This document shows, in pieces, positions 9,520-19,000 of a stretch of 64,000 nt of DNA (within the stretch, counting starts at the first letter, position 1; the number at the start of each line of letters is the position of its first letter). Origin of the DNA: UBA10649 sp963755335 (GTDB lineage: Bacteria > Actinomycetota > Actinomycetes > S36-B12); assembly GCA_963755335.1 (NCBI GenBank), contig CAVWJW010000008.1:1302001-1366000 (forward strand). The letters run 5' to 3'. Below the pieces are notes generated by a model, which saw only the letters and a program-made list of their open reading frames with translations, did not search any database and had not been told where the DNA came from. A program made the translations under genes and the position numbers.

Positions 9520-9872
9520 GCCAGCAGGCCGCGCGCCAGGTACGCCTGGGCTGCCTCCCGCACCAGTGCGGCGTTCAGCGGAGCGTCCCGCGCATCGAGG
9601 TCGCGCGCGATCTGCTCGAGCTGCGCGCCCGTGGACCGACGCGGGCGGAGTGCCTCGTAGATGGCCAGCACGAGGTCGTCAGGCAGGACGGACAGTTCCG
9701 CTGCGCGCCGGAAGTTCGCCGCCAGCTGCGGGTTGCCGTGGCTGGCCGCCACCTCTGCCTGGTGCTCGAGGGTCGACGGGTCGATGCGGATGTCGTCCAC
9801 GGCGACATCGCCACCGCGTACGGCGTCGAGCGTGATGTCGTCGACGGATCGACCGGACTTCGCGCGGGTCAC
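9516..9872 (-). CDS. B12-dependent diol dehydratase small subunit
   Basis: This 118-residue gamma subunit is homologous to PduE/PddC: DDITLDAVRGG, IRIDPSTLEHQAEVA, LAANFRRAAELSVLPDD, then EALRPRRST and VREAAQAYLARG. It pairs with the large/medium protein to form the holoenzyme converting 1,2-diols to aldehydes. It is shorter than enteric PduE at the N-terminus: there is no amphipathic encapsulation helix and the first residues go straight into the conserved fold. The GTG start overlaps the preceding stop (GTGA), confirming translational coupling. Confidence 0.9.
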   Translation of the reverse strand: MTRAKSGRSVDDITLDAVRGGDVAVDDIRIDPSTLEHQAEVAASHGNPQLAANFRRAAELSVLPDDLVLAIYEALRPRRSTGAQLEQIARDLDARDAPLNAALVREAAQAYLARGLLA

Positions 9873-12122
9873 GATCGCACCACCTCCATCTCCTCCGGTC
9901 CCGCAGTCGGGTCGCACCACTGCCGTTCGATCGCCACCAGCGACACGACGGTCGTGTGGTACCGGGCCTCGATGGCCTCGTCGGAGTAGGGATTGCGCTC
10001 CGGCTCGGGCGTGGCCCCCTTCGCATGCCGACCTGCGTTGACACCGAGCTGGCGATAGGACTCCCGGCTCAGGCTCGGCGCGACGGAGTACAGCTCGAGG
10101 TTCGCCAGCGGCGAGAGGTCGCGTCGGTGGATCAGGGCAGTGCCCTTGGCCTGCAGGCCGACGCCGATGCCGGAGCCCGAGAGGCGGGCGGCCGTCAGGC
10201 CGATGAGGCCGAGATCGATCGTGTCGTTGATGCGGACCACGCGGCCGACGCAGCCTTCCTCCTCTAGGCCGGCGAGCAGCTCGTCGAGTGCGTCGTCGAC
10301 GGTGAGACCCGCTCAGGGTCTGCCAGATCGCCCGACCGGCCGCGGGGGAGACACCGATGACGACGTCACGGGGGTCGTCCCGGCGTTCGGCGGGACCGGT
10401 CGCCCTCAGGGTGCTGGAGGCGTGCTCCTGCTGCTGGGCGCGAAGGTCGTCGACGGATCGCTGCTGACGGATGGCGTCGATCTCCCGCTGCCGCTGCGGC
10501 GTCGGCTCGTAGCCGGTGCCGGGGCCGGAGTAGTCGTTCGGATCCGTGACGAGGGACAGGATGTCCATCTCCTCGTTGAAGATCGCCGCAGTCTGGAGAT
10601 AGTCGCCGTGCACGCGGGCGTGCAGCATCTGCAGCATCCGCTCGGCCTCGACCTCGTAGCCGGCCTCGTCGAGGGCCCGGATGACGTCGATCATGGTGAT
10701 GTTGGTGTCGCGGATCAGGCGGGACGCCGACAACGGAGTCATCAGATCGGCGTCAGGGACGTCCTTCGAGCCCGCCGCGTCGACCGCCTGCGCCGCCCAG
10801 GCATCGGTGAAGTCGCCGAGACCGAGGATGCGGTACACGTCGCGTACCGCGGCGACGGCCCGTTCGCGCAGTGCGGCAACGTGCGGTTCGGCCGCTGTGC
10901 GCAGTCCGGCATCGACTCCCCAGTCGCGTTGCATGGCCAGGAAGTCGTCGATGTCCTCGGAGTTCCACTGGCTGGGCCCGAACATGTTGTCGTAGCGCTG
11001 GATGGAGCCGAAGCCGCTGCAGATGAAGTCGGAGCCGCCGATGAAGATCGGGTGCGTGCGTGACGTGCGCCGCACGTCGGACTCGCTCATCAGGGCGTCG
11101 TTGCCGGTGCAGGCCTCGAGGTTGCGCACCATCACCATGAGGTTCTCGGCCATCAGGCTGCGCACGCCACCGGGCACGGCGCCGGCGACAGACGCGGAGT
11201 CGATCCCGCCGTTCTGGACGCCCTGCGAGCCGATCGCCCGGGCGAGGGCGACGCAGCGGGACTCGAGGTAGAACATCGAGCAGCCTTCGGCGCTGCCCAT
11301 CAGGGCCTCCGCGCCCCCGCCTGACGTCACGCGCATCTTGATGCCCCGGCTGGCATACGCCGAGGTCAGGAAGGCCTTCGACCATGGGGTGTCGTCGCCG
11401 TCGATGAAGATCTGCTCGGTGCCGTACAGGGACACCGTCTCGGCGTACGACACGAGGCCGCGCATGCCCATCTCGAGCTCGAGGGCCTCCTCGACCGAGC
11501 ACTGGACGAGGATCCCTGGCGAACCGACGGCCGCGCCGATGCTGACGGCGATGGCATTGGACGGAGCATCGCCGAGGACGGGAACGGTCGTCTCGATCTC
11601 CCGGAAGCCGAAGGCGGCCGCGGTCGCGGCGTCCGCGGCCAGCAGCAGTGGGTCATCGGACCTGTTCGTCACATGGGCCTGGTTGCTCGGCGTGCGTCGG
11701 GCCCGGCACTTGGTCATCGCGAGGGTGAGCTCGGCCGGCCGCAGCAGGGTGAGGACGCAGGCGAGCTTGGCCGGCGTCATGCCGCTGGCCAGCCGCACGA
11801 TCTCGGATCGTGGGACGCCCGGATCCACGATCATGCGGGCGAAGGCGAGGTCCGGGACGCCCATGGCCTCGTCGGCCACCGTGAGGTCGAGGCCGTGAGC
11901 GGCGATGAACGCGTCCAGGAGGTCGAAGTCCGCCGCCGCGCGCGAATCCATCTCCGTGACGCGGCCGTCGGTGATGACCAGCGAGGGTGCGGGATCCGCG
12001 GGGGAGGCGAACGCCATCAGTCCGAGTGCGGCGTCCTCGACGGCGAAGCCGTCGAGGTTCACGCGCTGCTCGTCCATGAAACGGAAGCGGCCGATCGGCC
12101 GCCGACCATCGCCCTCGCTCAT
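9869..12122 (-). CDS. B12-dependent diol dehydratase, fused large+medium subunits (one frameshift)
   Basis: About 750 residues. Residues 1 to about 560 are a PduC/PddA-type TIM-barrel: RARRTPSNQAHVTN (Gln148, His150), Glu177, Glu228 and GVQNG (Gln303) match catalytic or metal ligands of the Klebsiella enzyme, where numbers are 7 lower. The rest is PduD-like: DVVIGVSPAAGRAIWQTLSG, a shift at about 10312, then DDALDELLAGLEEEG, RLSGSGIGVGLQAKGT and NLELYSVAP. In enteric enzymes these are two proteins. Pocket residues equivalent to Ser301 and Gln336 are Asp308 and Ala343, suggesting a substrate other than propanediol. The ATG overlaps the GlcG-like stop. Confidence 0.9.
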
Positions 12123-12553
12123 GCGTCACGCTCCGTCTCGAAGGCAGCCCGTGCGGCCTCGGCGGCTGAACGGTCCTGGTTGGCCGAGCCACCGCTGACA
12201 CCGACGCCGCCGACGACACGGTCACCGTCCCACAGCGGCAGCCCGCCGGCGAACGCGATGTAGCGGCCGGAATCGGCGGAGTTCATGCCGGCGAGCTCGG
12301 CACCGGGGGAGACCAGCGCCGTGAGCTCGTGCGTCGCGGACCTGTGCGCCACCGCCGTGAAGCCCTTGTCGCGGGCGAGGACCGGACCGGCGATCTCTGC
12401 TCCGTCCATGCGCTGGAACGCGATCAGGTGCCCGCCCCCGTCGACCACCGCCACGGAGACGAGGGCGCCGGCGGACGCGGCGCTGTTCAGTGCCGCCGCG
12501 CACATGCGTTGCGCCAGGGCCAGATCCATCTCGAAACGAGTCACCCGCGCCAT
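12119..12553 (-). CDS. GlcG/HbpS (PduO C-terminal domain) family protein
   Basis: This single-domain protein of 144 residues has the HbpS/GlcG fold: VSVAVVDGGGHLIAFQRMDGA (about residues 32-52), then ARDKGFTAVAHRSATHEL and the C-terminal VVGGVGVSGGSANQD. Relatives bind haem or cobalamin-related ligands, and the same domain forms the C-terminus of PduO beside diol dehydratase. Position directly before the dehydratase (4-base overlap) suggests a cofactor-handling role. The adenosyltransferase half of PduO is absent here. The reading of function is inference from fold and neighbours. Confidence 0.85.
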   Translation of the reverse strand: MARVTRFEMDLALAQRMCAAALNSAASAGALVSVAVVDGGGHLIAFQRMDGAEIAGPVLARDKGFTAVAHRSATHELTALVSPGAELAGMNSADSGRYIAFAGGLPLWDGDRVVGGVGVSGGSANQDRSAAEAARAAFETERDA

Positions 12554-13560
12554 GCTGCTGCGACCTTCCGCATCTGTTCATGCATGCCGTTCATGGGTTG
12601 GACGGCTCCGAGCACGCTCTTCGGCACCTTGCACACGACTGTGTAGTTCGTGTCGACGACATTGGCGATCGGGGTGAGGGCCGCCTGCGACACGAGCTGG
12701 TAGGCGTCGATGATCGTCTGTCCGGTCAGCTCGGAGACCCACAGGACCATCTGCTGGTGCGCGATGCGGAAGGCGTCCTCGAGCGGGCGCGCCGATCCCG
12801 TCGTCATGACGAAGTCGTCGCTCTCGATGCGCGGCCAGGGAGTGGGGTGTCCGTGCACGATGTCGAGGACCACCGTGCTGTCCATGGCGCACTCCACCGC
12901 CACGCCGCATGTCTCGCCCTCCCCCTGCCGGGCATGGCCGTCGCCCAGGCTGAACATCGCTCCGTCGACGTTGACACCCAGGTAGCAGGTGACCCCTACG
13001 CGCATCTCCGGCGTGTCCATGTTCCCGCCCCAGTCGCCGGGGGCCAGCGAGGAGCGCACTTCGCCGAGGGCGGGCGCCACACCGACGGTTCCGTGCATCG
13101 GATCGAGGGGGAGCGCGGCCGTGAAGGGAGTGTCCGCGGCCATGTAGCGGACCAGGGCCTCGGCCCGGTCGATCTCGTAGATCCAGGTGCGTTCCAGCAG
13201 TGCGCCGTGCAGCATCGCCGTCGTAGGTGTGGCCGTCAGCGACCCGAAGAACGGCACGGTGCTGCTGACACCCCACGCCTCGCGGGGCTCGATGGACACG
13301 AAGTGGACGGCGAGGGTGTCACCGGGTTGTGCGCCCTCGACGTAGAAGGGGCCGGACTGGGGGTTGAGCAGGCGCGGGTCGCAGACCTGGCTGGCGAGGT
13401 CGGACGTGCTGCGCACGCGGCCGCCGAAGCAGTCCATCGTCCACGTCGACAGGACCGTCCCGGGGCGGACGGACGCGACGGGGGGCACCCCGCCGAACGT
13501 GTAGGTGTAGGTGGTCGGATCAGCGTCGGCGTCGGGCTCCCAGCGAAGCTCCTCGGGCAC
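12541..13560 (-). CDS. Acetamidase/formamidase family protein
   Basis: This 339-residue FmdA/AmdA-type amidase hydrolyses short amides (formamide, acetamide or longer) to acid plus ammonia. Visible features: STWTMDCFGGRVRS, NPQSGPFYVEGAQPGDTLAV, WGGNMDTPEMRVG and LGDGHARQGEGETCG, which carries the family's metal/active-site Asp-Gly-His and Glu. The GTG at 13560 was chosen because GAGGAGGA lies just ahead and the family N-terminus fits. It overlaps the GlcG-like gene by 13 bases, so it leads the dehydratase operon. The actual amide is unknown. Confidence 0.85.
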   Translation of the reverse strand: MPEELRWEPDADADPTTYTYTFGGVPPVASVRPGTVLSTWTMDCFGGRVRSTSDLASQVCDPRLLNPQSGPFYVEGAQPGDTLAVHFVSIEPREAWGVSSTVPFFGSLTATPTTAMLHGALLERTWIYEIDRAEALVRYMAADTPFTAALPLDPMHGTVGVAPALGEVRSSLAPGDWGGNMDTPEMRVGVTCYLGVNVDGAMFSLGDGHARQGEGETCGVAVECAMDSTVVLDIVHGHPTPWPRIESDDFVMTTGSARPLEDAFRIAHQQMVLWVSELTGQTIIDAYQLVSQAALTPIANVVDTNYTVVCKVPKSVLGAVQPMNGMHEQMRKVAAAWRG

Positions 13561-13590
13561 GGTTCCTCCTCGCGAACGGTGGGGAAAGTC

Positions 13591-13626
13591 TGAGGGGTGC
13601 ACGCCCGTCGGGCAATGCACCCCTCA
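13591..13626 (-). terminator. Strong hairpin after permease gene
   Basis: An 11-bp perfect stem (TGAGGGGTGCA / TGCACCCCTCA) encloses a second GCCC/GGGC stem. On the minus strand it lies just past the permease stop and before the acetamidase start, followed by a short T-rich stretch. It may end or attenuate transcription, separating the permease from the amidase-dehydratase genes. Confidence 0.65.
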
Positions 13627-13643
13627 GCGAGTGTTTCAGCGGG

Positions 13644-15258
13644 TCAGCCCCGGCTGTGCGCTTCCTCGATCGTCGTCCGGCCGATCTCGGCGTAGATCTC
13701 GGGGCGCTTCGCCTTCAGGTAGAGCGCGTACACGACGCCGATGAGGAACAGGCCGATGACGTAGTACGGCATCCACTGGAAGACGAGGCTGTCGGCGGCC
13801 AGCCCGGCGGCGAAGCTGCGGTTGGACCACAGCAGGTAGAGGGCGTAGATCATGCCCGCGGCGCCGACGATCGGGGCGACGAGCGTCATGAGGAAGTTGC
13901 CCTTGTTCACCTTCTTGACCCAGAAGTACCAGATGACCGCGAAGGACGTGATCGTCTGGACGATGAGCACCATCGCCGTTCCGATGAGCGCCAGGATGCC
14001 GTAGACGTTGACGTACGGAATCAGGTCAGGCGTGGCCTGCGGAACCCCGTTCGCGTCGGGCACGTACACGTTGGTGAACAGCAGGAACAGCACGCACAGC
14101 AGGAGCGTGATGCCGCTCTGCACGAACGACGCGATCGCCGGCGACCCGTGCTTGACGTTGACGTGGCCCAGGGTGTTGCGGACCGAGGAGGCCACGCTCT
14201 CGCGTCCCATCGCGTAGAGGTACCGCGAGGCTGCGTTGTGGAAGGCCATCGCACAGGCGAACGAGCCGATCACGACGAGCAGCTTGTAGACGTTCTCGGC
14301 GAGGCCGCCGAGGTTCGCGTTGACGAGGTTGAGCCACAGGTCGACGGGCGAGGCTCCGGCGGAGACCTCGACCGAGGTCTTGGCGCCGTTGCCGACGACG
14401 ACCATCCACGACATGAAGGTGTAGAACAGGCCGAGGCCGATGACTGCGATCATGGTGGCGAGGGGGACGTTGCGCTTCGGGTTCCTCGACTCCTCGCCGT
14501 AGACGGCGGTCGTCTCGTAGCCGACCCAGGACCAGAAGGCGAAGAAGATTCCGATGGCGGAGGCGCCTGCCGCGACGCTCGTGCCGAAGGCTCCTTCAGG
14601 CAGCGAGCTGAAGGCGGCTATCGGGTTCACCGTGTCGGCCGCCATGAAGCCGTCCGGACCGCCCTTGATCAGCACGGAGATGCCGAGGGAGGCGAGCAGC
14701 AGCACCTCGCACACCAGGGTCACGCTCAGCACGCTGGCCGCGAGGGAGATGGAGAAGTAGGTGAGGAGCGCGATCACGGCGATGCCGAGGATGGCGATCC
14801 AGATCCAGTTGATGGTCAGGCCCATCGGGAGGAAGACGTACTGCGAGGCGAAGTAGGCGAACCCGCCGATCAGCGAGCCCTCGAAGATGATGTAGGCGAC
14901 GGCGGCGAGCATGCCCGGAGGCCATGCCCCAGACCTGGCCGAGGCCCTGCGAGATGAAGCCGTAGAAGGCGCCGGCCGTGGTGACGTAACGGGCCATGGC
15001 CACGAAGCCCAGCGTGAAGATCGTGAGGACGATCGTGGCGAACAGGAAGCCGCCCGAGACGGCGATGCCGTTGCCGTAGCCGATCGCGATGGGGACGTTG
15101 AAGCTCATGGCGGTGATCGGCGCCGCGTTCGCGACCGCCATGAACAGGACGCCGACCAGACCGACTGCCCCGACCTTGAGGCGGGCAGCCTCCTTGGTGT
15201 TCAGCTGGTGATCACCGGGCAGCGCATGCGGCCCGTCCTCGAGGTTGCTCGTGCTCAT
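13644..15258 (-). CDS. APC-superfamily amine/amino acid permease (one frameshift)
   Basis: This permease of about 537 residues has roughly 12 hydrophobic segments. Segment 1 carries AVANAAPITAMSFNVPIA, the substrate and ion-binding unwound helix region. The sequence ...GQVWGMASG then shifts frame at about 14912 into MLAAVAYIIFEGSLIGG. Further spans include FFAFWSWVGYETTAVYGEE (helix 6 region) and AMAFHNAASRYLYAMGRE (helix 8). The ATG follows a GGGAGGA ribosome binding site. It is transcribed divergently from the microcompartment operon, and permeases of this family accompany RMM-type loci, so uptake of an amino-alcohol or amine is likely; this is inference. Confidence 0.87.
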
Positions 15259-15384
15259 GAACCGTCCTCCCGTGGCCGACCCGCGTGATGCAGGTCACGA
15301 TTCGCGGAGTATGGCGCCATCCTTGGACCGTTACAAGCATTTCCACGTATTCCGGTCTGGAATTATCCCGATGGAAACACCGAA

Positions 15385-15400
15385 ACGGTCTGTTAACCGT
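15385..15400. promoter_or_regulatory. Inverted repeat in divergent intergenic region
   Basis: ACGGT (6-base spacer) ACCGT lies in the AT-richer gap between permease and aminotransferase. A second one, ATTCC (5) GGAAT, is at 15349-15363. Either could be a regulator site; evidence is symmetry and position only. Confidence 0.3.
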
Positions 15401-15460
15401 CCGGCAACACGCCAGAGACCACACCGATACGTTGAACATCCGGATTCGTTCACGAGGGGG

Positions 15461-15478
15461 CGAGGACTTTAGTCCTCG
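15461..15478. promoter_or_regulatory. 18-bp palindrome upstream of BMC promoter (candidate operator)
   Basis: CGAGGACT-TT-AGTCCTCG has 8-bp perfect arms around a 2-base centre. It lies about 10 bases upstream of the proposed -35 and is centred about 52 bases before the predicted transcription start. The GntR-type regulator encoded in the operon is the obvious candidate to bind it; binding is not shown. Confidence 0.5.
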
Positions 15479-15487
15479 TTTACGGTA

Positions 15488-15515
15488 TTGATTTGGTCTG
15501 CCAATTCGGTATGGT
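15488..15515 (+). promoter_or_regulatory. Promoter of the BMC operon (TTGATT-16-TATGGT)
   Basis: The -35 TTGATT (15488-15493) and -10 TATGGT (15510-15515) are separated by 16 bases. The -10 ends six bases before the GTG at 15522, so the mRNA is predicted to be leaderless. Confidence 0.6.
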
Positions 15516-15521
15516 GTGCGG

Positions 15522-16836
15522 GTGACCGACCAGGCCGAAGCGGCGCCGGAGTACGACTACGGGCTGTTCACGTTCTCCTCCAAGGCCGAGGTTCTCGACA
15601 AGGCGAAGGAGTACTGGAACCCGGGCAAGACCCAGTTCTGGATCGACTCCGGGGTGCCCCTGGTGATCGACCGGCGCGAGGGCTACTTCCTCTGGGACAT
15701 GTCCGGCAAGCGGCTCATCGACCTGCATCTCAACGGCGGCACCTACAACATCGGCCATCGCAACCCTGAGGTCGTCCAGGCGCTCACCGTGGCGATGCAG
15801 CACTTCGACATCGGCAACCACCACTTCCCGGCGCTGGCCCGCACCGCGCTCGCCGAGGCGCTGATCGCGTCAGCACCGGCCGGCCTCTCGAAGGTGATGT
15901 ACGGCAGCGGCGGCGGCGAGGCGATCGACATCGCCCTGAAGACGGCGCGCAACGCCACGCAGAAGCGCAAGATCGTCTCGATCATCAAGGCCTATCACGG
16001 TCACACGGGCCTCGCCGTCGGCGCCGGCGACGAGCGGTTCTCCAAGTTCTTCCTCGCCGACCAGCCGGAGGACTTCCCGCAGGTTCCCTTCAACGACCTC
16101 GAGGCGATGGAGGACGCGCTGCGCGGGCGCGATGTCGCCGCCGTGATCATGGAGACGATCCCTGCGACGTTCGGCTTCCCGCTGCCTGAGCCCGGCTACC
16201 TGCGGGCCGTCAAGGCACTGTGCGAGCAGTACGACGCGCTGTACATCGCCGACGAGGTGCAGACCGGACTCATGCGCACGGGCGAGCTGTGGGGCATCAC
16301 CAAGGAGGGCATCGAGCCCGACATCATGGTGACCGGCAAGGGCATCTCCGGCGGCATGTACCCGATCGCCTGCGTGCTGGCCAGTGACGCCGCCGCTGGG
16401 TGGCTCACCGAGGACGGCTTCGCGCACATGTCGACGTTCGGCGGGGCGGAGCTCGGCTGCATCGCGGCGATGAAGGCCCTGGAGATCTGCTCGCGCACCG
16501 AGACCCGCTCGATGGTCCACTACATCGCCGACCTGATCGGCTCGGGCCTGCGCTCGATCCAGGCCGACGTACCCCGACTGGTTCATCGGCATCCGCCAGA
16601 ACGGCGTCATCTTCGGACTGGAGTTCAACGACCCGCAGGGCGCCAAGTACGTGATGCGGCGGCTGTACGAGAACGGCGTGTGGGCGATCTTCTCCACCCT
16701 CGACCCGCGGGTGCTGCAGTTCAAGCCGGGGATCCTGCTCAAGCCGGAGGTCGCCGAGGAGGTCCTCGACCGCGTGGAGGTCGCCATCGGCCTGGCCTAC
16801 CGCGACGTGACGGGTGCCGGGGGTGGTCGTCGATGA
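15522..16836 (+). CDS. Class-III aminotransferase; likely amino-alcohol phosphate phospholyase (one frameshift)
   Basis: This fold-type I PLP enzyme has about 437 residues. Motifs: GTYNIGHRNPEVV, VMYGSGGGEAIDIALKTARN, YHGHTG, the PLP Asp in LYIADEVQTG, and the PLP lysine in VTGKGISGGMYPI (about residue 273). After a shift at about 16572 the C-terminus continues GIRQNGVIFGLEFNDP to the stop at 16836. The class includes ethanolamine-phosphate phospholyase; in RMM microcompartments the homologue is proposed to convert 1-amino-2-propanol phosphate to propionaldehyde, ammonia and phosphate. The kinase at 20.6 kb supports this. GTG 15522 fits the leaderless promoter; GTG 15516 is the alternative. 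Confidence 0.85.
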
Positions 16837-18393
16837 CCGCGCTGCTGGCGGACATACCACTGGAGCCGGCCGGCGTGCCGCGCGGTCGGGCCATGGTCGA
16901 ACGCGCCGAGTGGGCCGCCCGGGCGTTCGCCTCCTACGACATCGAGACCGTGCGTCGCATCGCCAAGGCCGCGGCAGAGGCGGGCGAGAAGCATGCGCGG
17001 ACGTTCGCCGAGGACGCGGTCGCCGAGACCGGCTTCGGCGTCGCGGAGCACAAGGTCCTCAAGAACGTGGCCTGCTCCATCGGCATCTGGAACACCTACG
17101 GCGGCAATGACTACGTGACACCCGTCGTCCACGACGACCAGCGGGTAGTCGAGATCCCGCGACCGGCGGGAGTCGTCTTCGCCCTCACGCCGTCGACCAA
17201 CCCCGTGGCCACCACCTACTTCAAGATCATGCTCGCCCTCCTGACGCGCAACGCGATCATCATCAGCCCGCATCCCTATGCCAAGAAGGTCTGCGCCGCG
17301 GCAGCACGGGTCATGGGCGACGCCGCCATCGAGGCGGGCGCACCCGACGGGTGCATCCAGGTCGTCGAGGAGCCTTCCGTCCCGCTGATCGATGCGGTGA
17401 TGTCGGATCCCCGCGTCGATGTCATCGTCGCGACGGGTGGGACCCCGATGGTCCGGGCGGCCTATCGAAGCGGCAACCCCGCGCTCGGCGTCGGTCCGGG
17501 CAACGTCCCCGTCCTGGTCGATGCCACGGCCGACCTGGCGATGGCGGCGCGTCACCTGGTCGCGAGCAAGGCGTTCGACAACTCGATCCTGTGCACCAAC
17601 GAGTCCGTCGTGATCGTCGAGGAGAAGGTGGCCGCACCGTTCGCCGCCGCCCTTCGGCGTGAGGGCGCCTACGTCCTCGAGGGTGAGGAGATCGATGCCG
17701 TCCGGGGGGTGATCTTCGAGGGAGACCACTTCAACGTCGCTTGGGTCGGCCGCTCGGCCCGCCAGATCGCCGAGGCCGCCGAGGTCAAGGTCCCGGCGAA
17801 CACGCGGATCCTCGTGGCGCCGTTCCCGATCGTGGTGCCGGAGGAGATGCTCGCCCACGAGAAGCTCTGCCCGGTTCTCGGCCTGGTGACGGTGCCGAGT
17901 GCATCGCGAGGGATCGACGCCGCCAGGGCCGTCCTGCGCATCACCGGCGCCGGGCACAGCGCGGCGATCCACAGTGCGGATCCGGGCACGGTCATGGCCT
18001 TCGCGGCCGCCGTACGGGTGCTTCGCGTGTCCGTGAACGTCGGCAACAGCCTGGGCGGCGCGGGCATCGAGACGAACCTGGCCCCGTCGATGACCATCGG
18101 CACCGGGTTCTTCGGCGGCTCGTCGCTGGGCGAGAATCTCGAGCCCAAGCACCTCGTCGACATGACCCGTATCGCGTACAACGCGGACACCCGTGTGCCC
18201 ATGCCGAGCTTCGCCGACCTGACGCCCTGGGCGGCGCCCACGGGGGTCGTCCCGGCGTACCCGTTCGCGTCGAACCTGGCCGACGCGCCGCGCCTGGTGC
18301 CCCCCACCCCGACCCGATGACGGGACCGGCGAGCTCCGCGAGGAGATCCGCCGACTCGTCGTCGAGGAACTACGACAGATCATCAAGGGCTGA
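16833..18393 (+). CDS. CoA-acylating aldehyde dehydrogenase with C-terminal encapsulation helix (frameshift near end)
   Basis: This PduP/EutE-like enzyme oxidises an aldehyde (probably propionaldehyde) to acyl-CoA. It has VVFALTPSTNPVATTYFK, the glycine-rich VGPGNVPVLVD, and the catalytic Cys254 in FDNSILCTNESVV. The nominal frame stops at 18320. Skipping one base in the run of six C at 18300-18305 extends the protein by about 24 residues containing LREEIRRLVVEELRQII, an amphipathic helix like known encapsulation peptides, with a stop at 18393 just before the shell gene. Length is then about 519. ATG overlaps the aminotransferase stop. Confidence 0.88.
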
Positions 18394-18397
18394 CACC

Positions 18398-19000
18398 GTG
18401 GCTGAACTGCGCTCCTTCATCTTCCTGGACCGGCTCCAGCCGCAGACCATGTGCTACCTCGGCACCTGGGTCCGTGGCGCACTGCCGCGGGCGGACTACG
18501 CCGCCCAGATCATCGAGGTGGCGCCGGGGCTCGACATCGAGCCGCTCACCGACGTGGCGCTCAAGCATGCCCACGTGGGGGCCGGGATCCTCTTCGTCGA
18601 GCGGCAGTTCGGGTACCTCGAGATCCACGGCCCGACGAGTGCGGTGCGCAGTGCGGCGGACGCCGCCCTCGAGCAGCTGGGAGCCACCGCGCACAGCGCG
18701 ATGCGCCCGCAGATCCTCGCCTCACGCATCGTGCCGAAGATCGACCGTCAGCACGCGTTCCTCATCAACCGGAACAAGATCGGGTCGATGGCGCTGCCGG
18801 GGGAGTCGATGTTCGTCCTCGAGATGCAGCCGGCCAGCTACGCCATCCTCGCCGCGAACGAGGCGGAGAAGGCCGCTCGCGTCAAGGTCGTCGACTACCG
18901 CATGGTCGGTGCCACTGGTCGCGTGTACCTGACCGGGACCGAGTCCGAGGTGCGGGCCGCGGCCGAGGCCGCCGAGGCCGCGCTCCAGGCGGTGGCGTGA
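18398..19000 (+). CDS. BMC-T tandem-domain shell protein 1
   Basis: This shell protein has 200 residues and two tandem BMC-fold halves, forming pseudohexameric trimers in the microcompartment wall. Half one: IIEVAPGLDIEPLTDVAL and GILFVERQFGYLEIHGP. Half two: FLINRNKIGSMALPGES, AILAANEAEKAA and MVGATGRVYLTGTE. It is a clear paralogue of the BMC-T at 19939 (shared LQPQ, GILFVERQFG and AANEAEKAA). The GTG at 18398 (VAELRSFIFLDRLQPQ) gives the canonical start and sits five bases past the corrected aldehyde dehydrogenase stop; an upstream in-frame ATG would overlap the encapsulation tail. The large-pore class admits or gates substrates. Confidence 0.93.
   Translation: MAELRSFIFLDRLQPQTMCYLGTWVRGALPRADYAAQIIEVAPGLDIEPLTDVALKHAHVGAGILFVERQFGYLEIHGPTSAVRSAADAALEQLGATAHSAMRPQILASRIVPKIDRQHAFLINRNKIGSMALPGESMFVLEMQPASYAILAANEAEKAARVKVVDYRMVGATGRVYLTGTESEVRAAAEAAEAALQAVA

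Noticed and set aside
15516..18320. One long reading frame that appears to fuse the aminotransferase and the aldehyde dehydrogenase (934 codons).
   Set aside because: Between about 16572 and 16832 the frame encodes Arg/Pro-rich nonsense, while the true aminotransferase C-terminus is one base off. The enzymes are separate genes with an ATGA overlap; the fusion is a frameshift artefact.
18317..18397. An extra N-terminal segment for BMC-T 1 starting at the ATG at 18317.
   Set aside because: The 27-residue Ser/Arg-rich extension is out of family, and the same bases encode the aldehyde dehydrogenase encapsulation helix in another frame. The GTG at 18398 gives the canonical shell-protein start.
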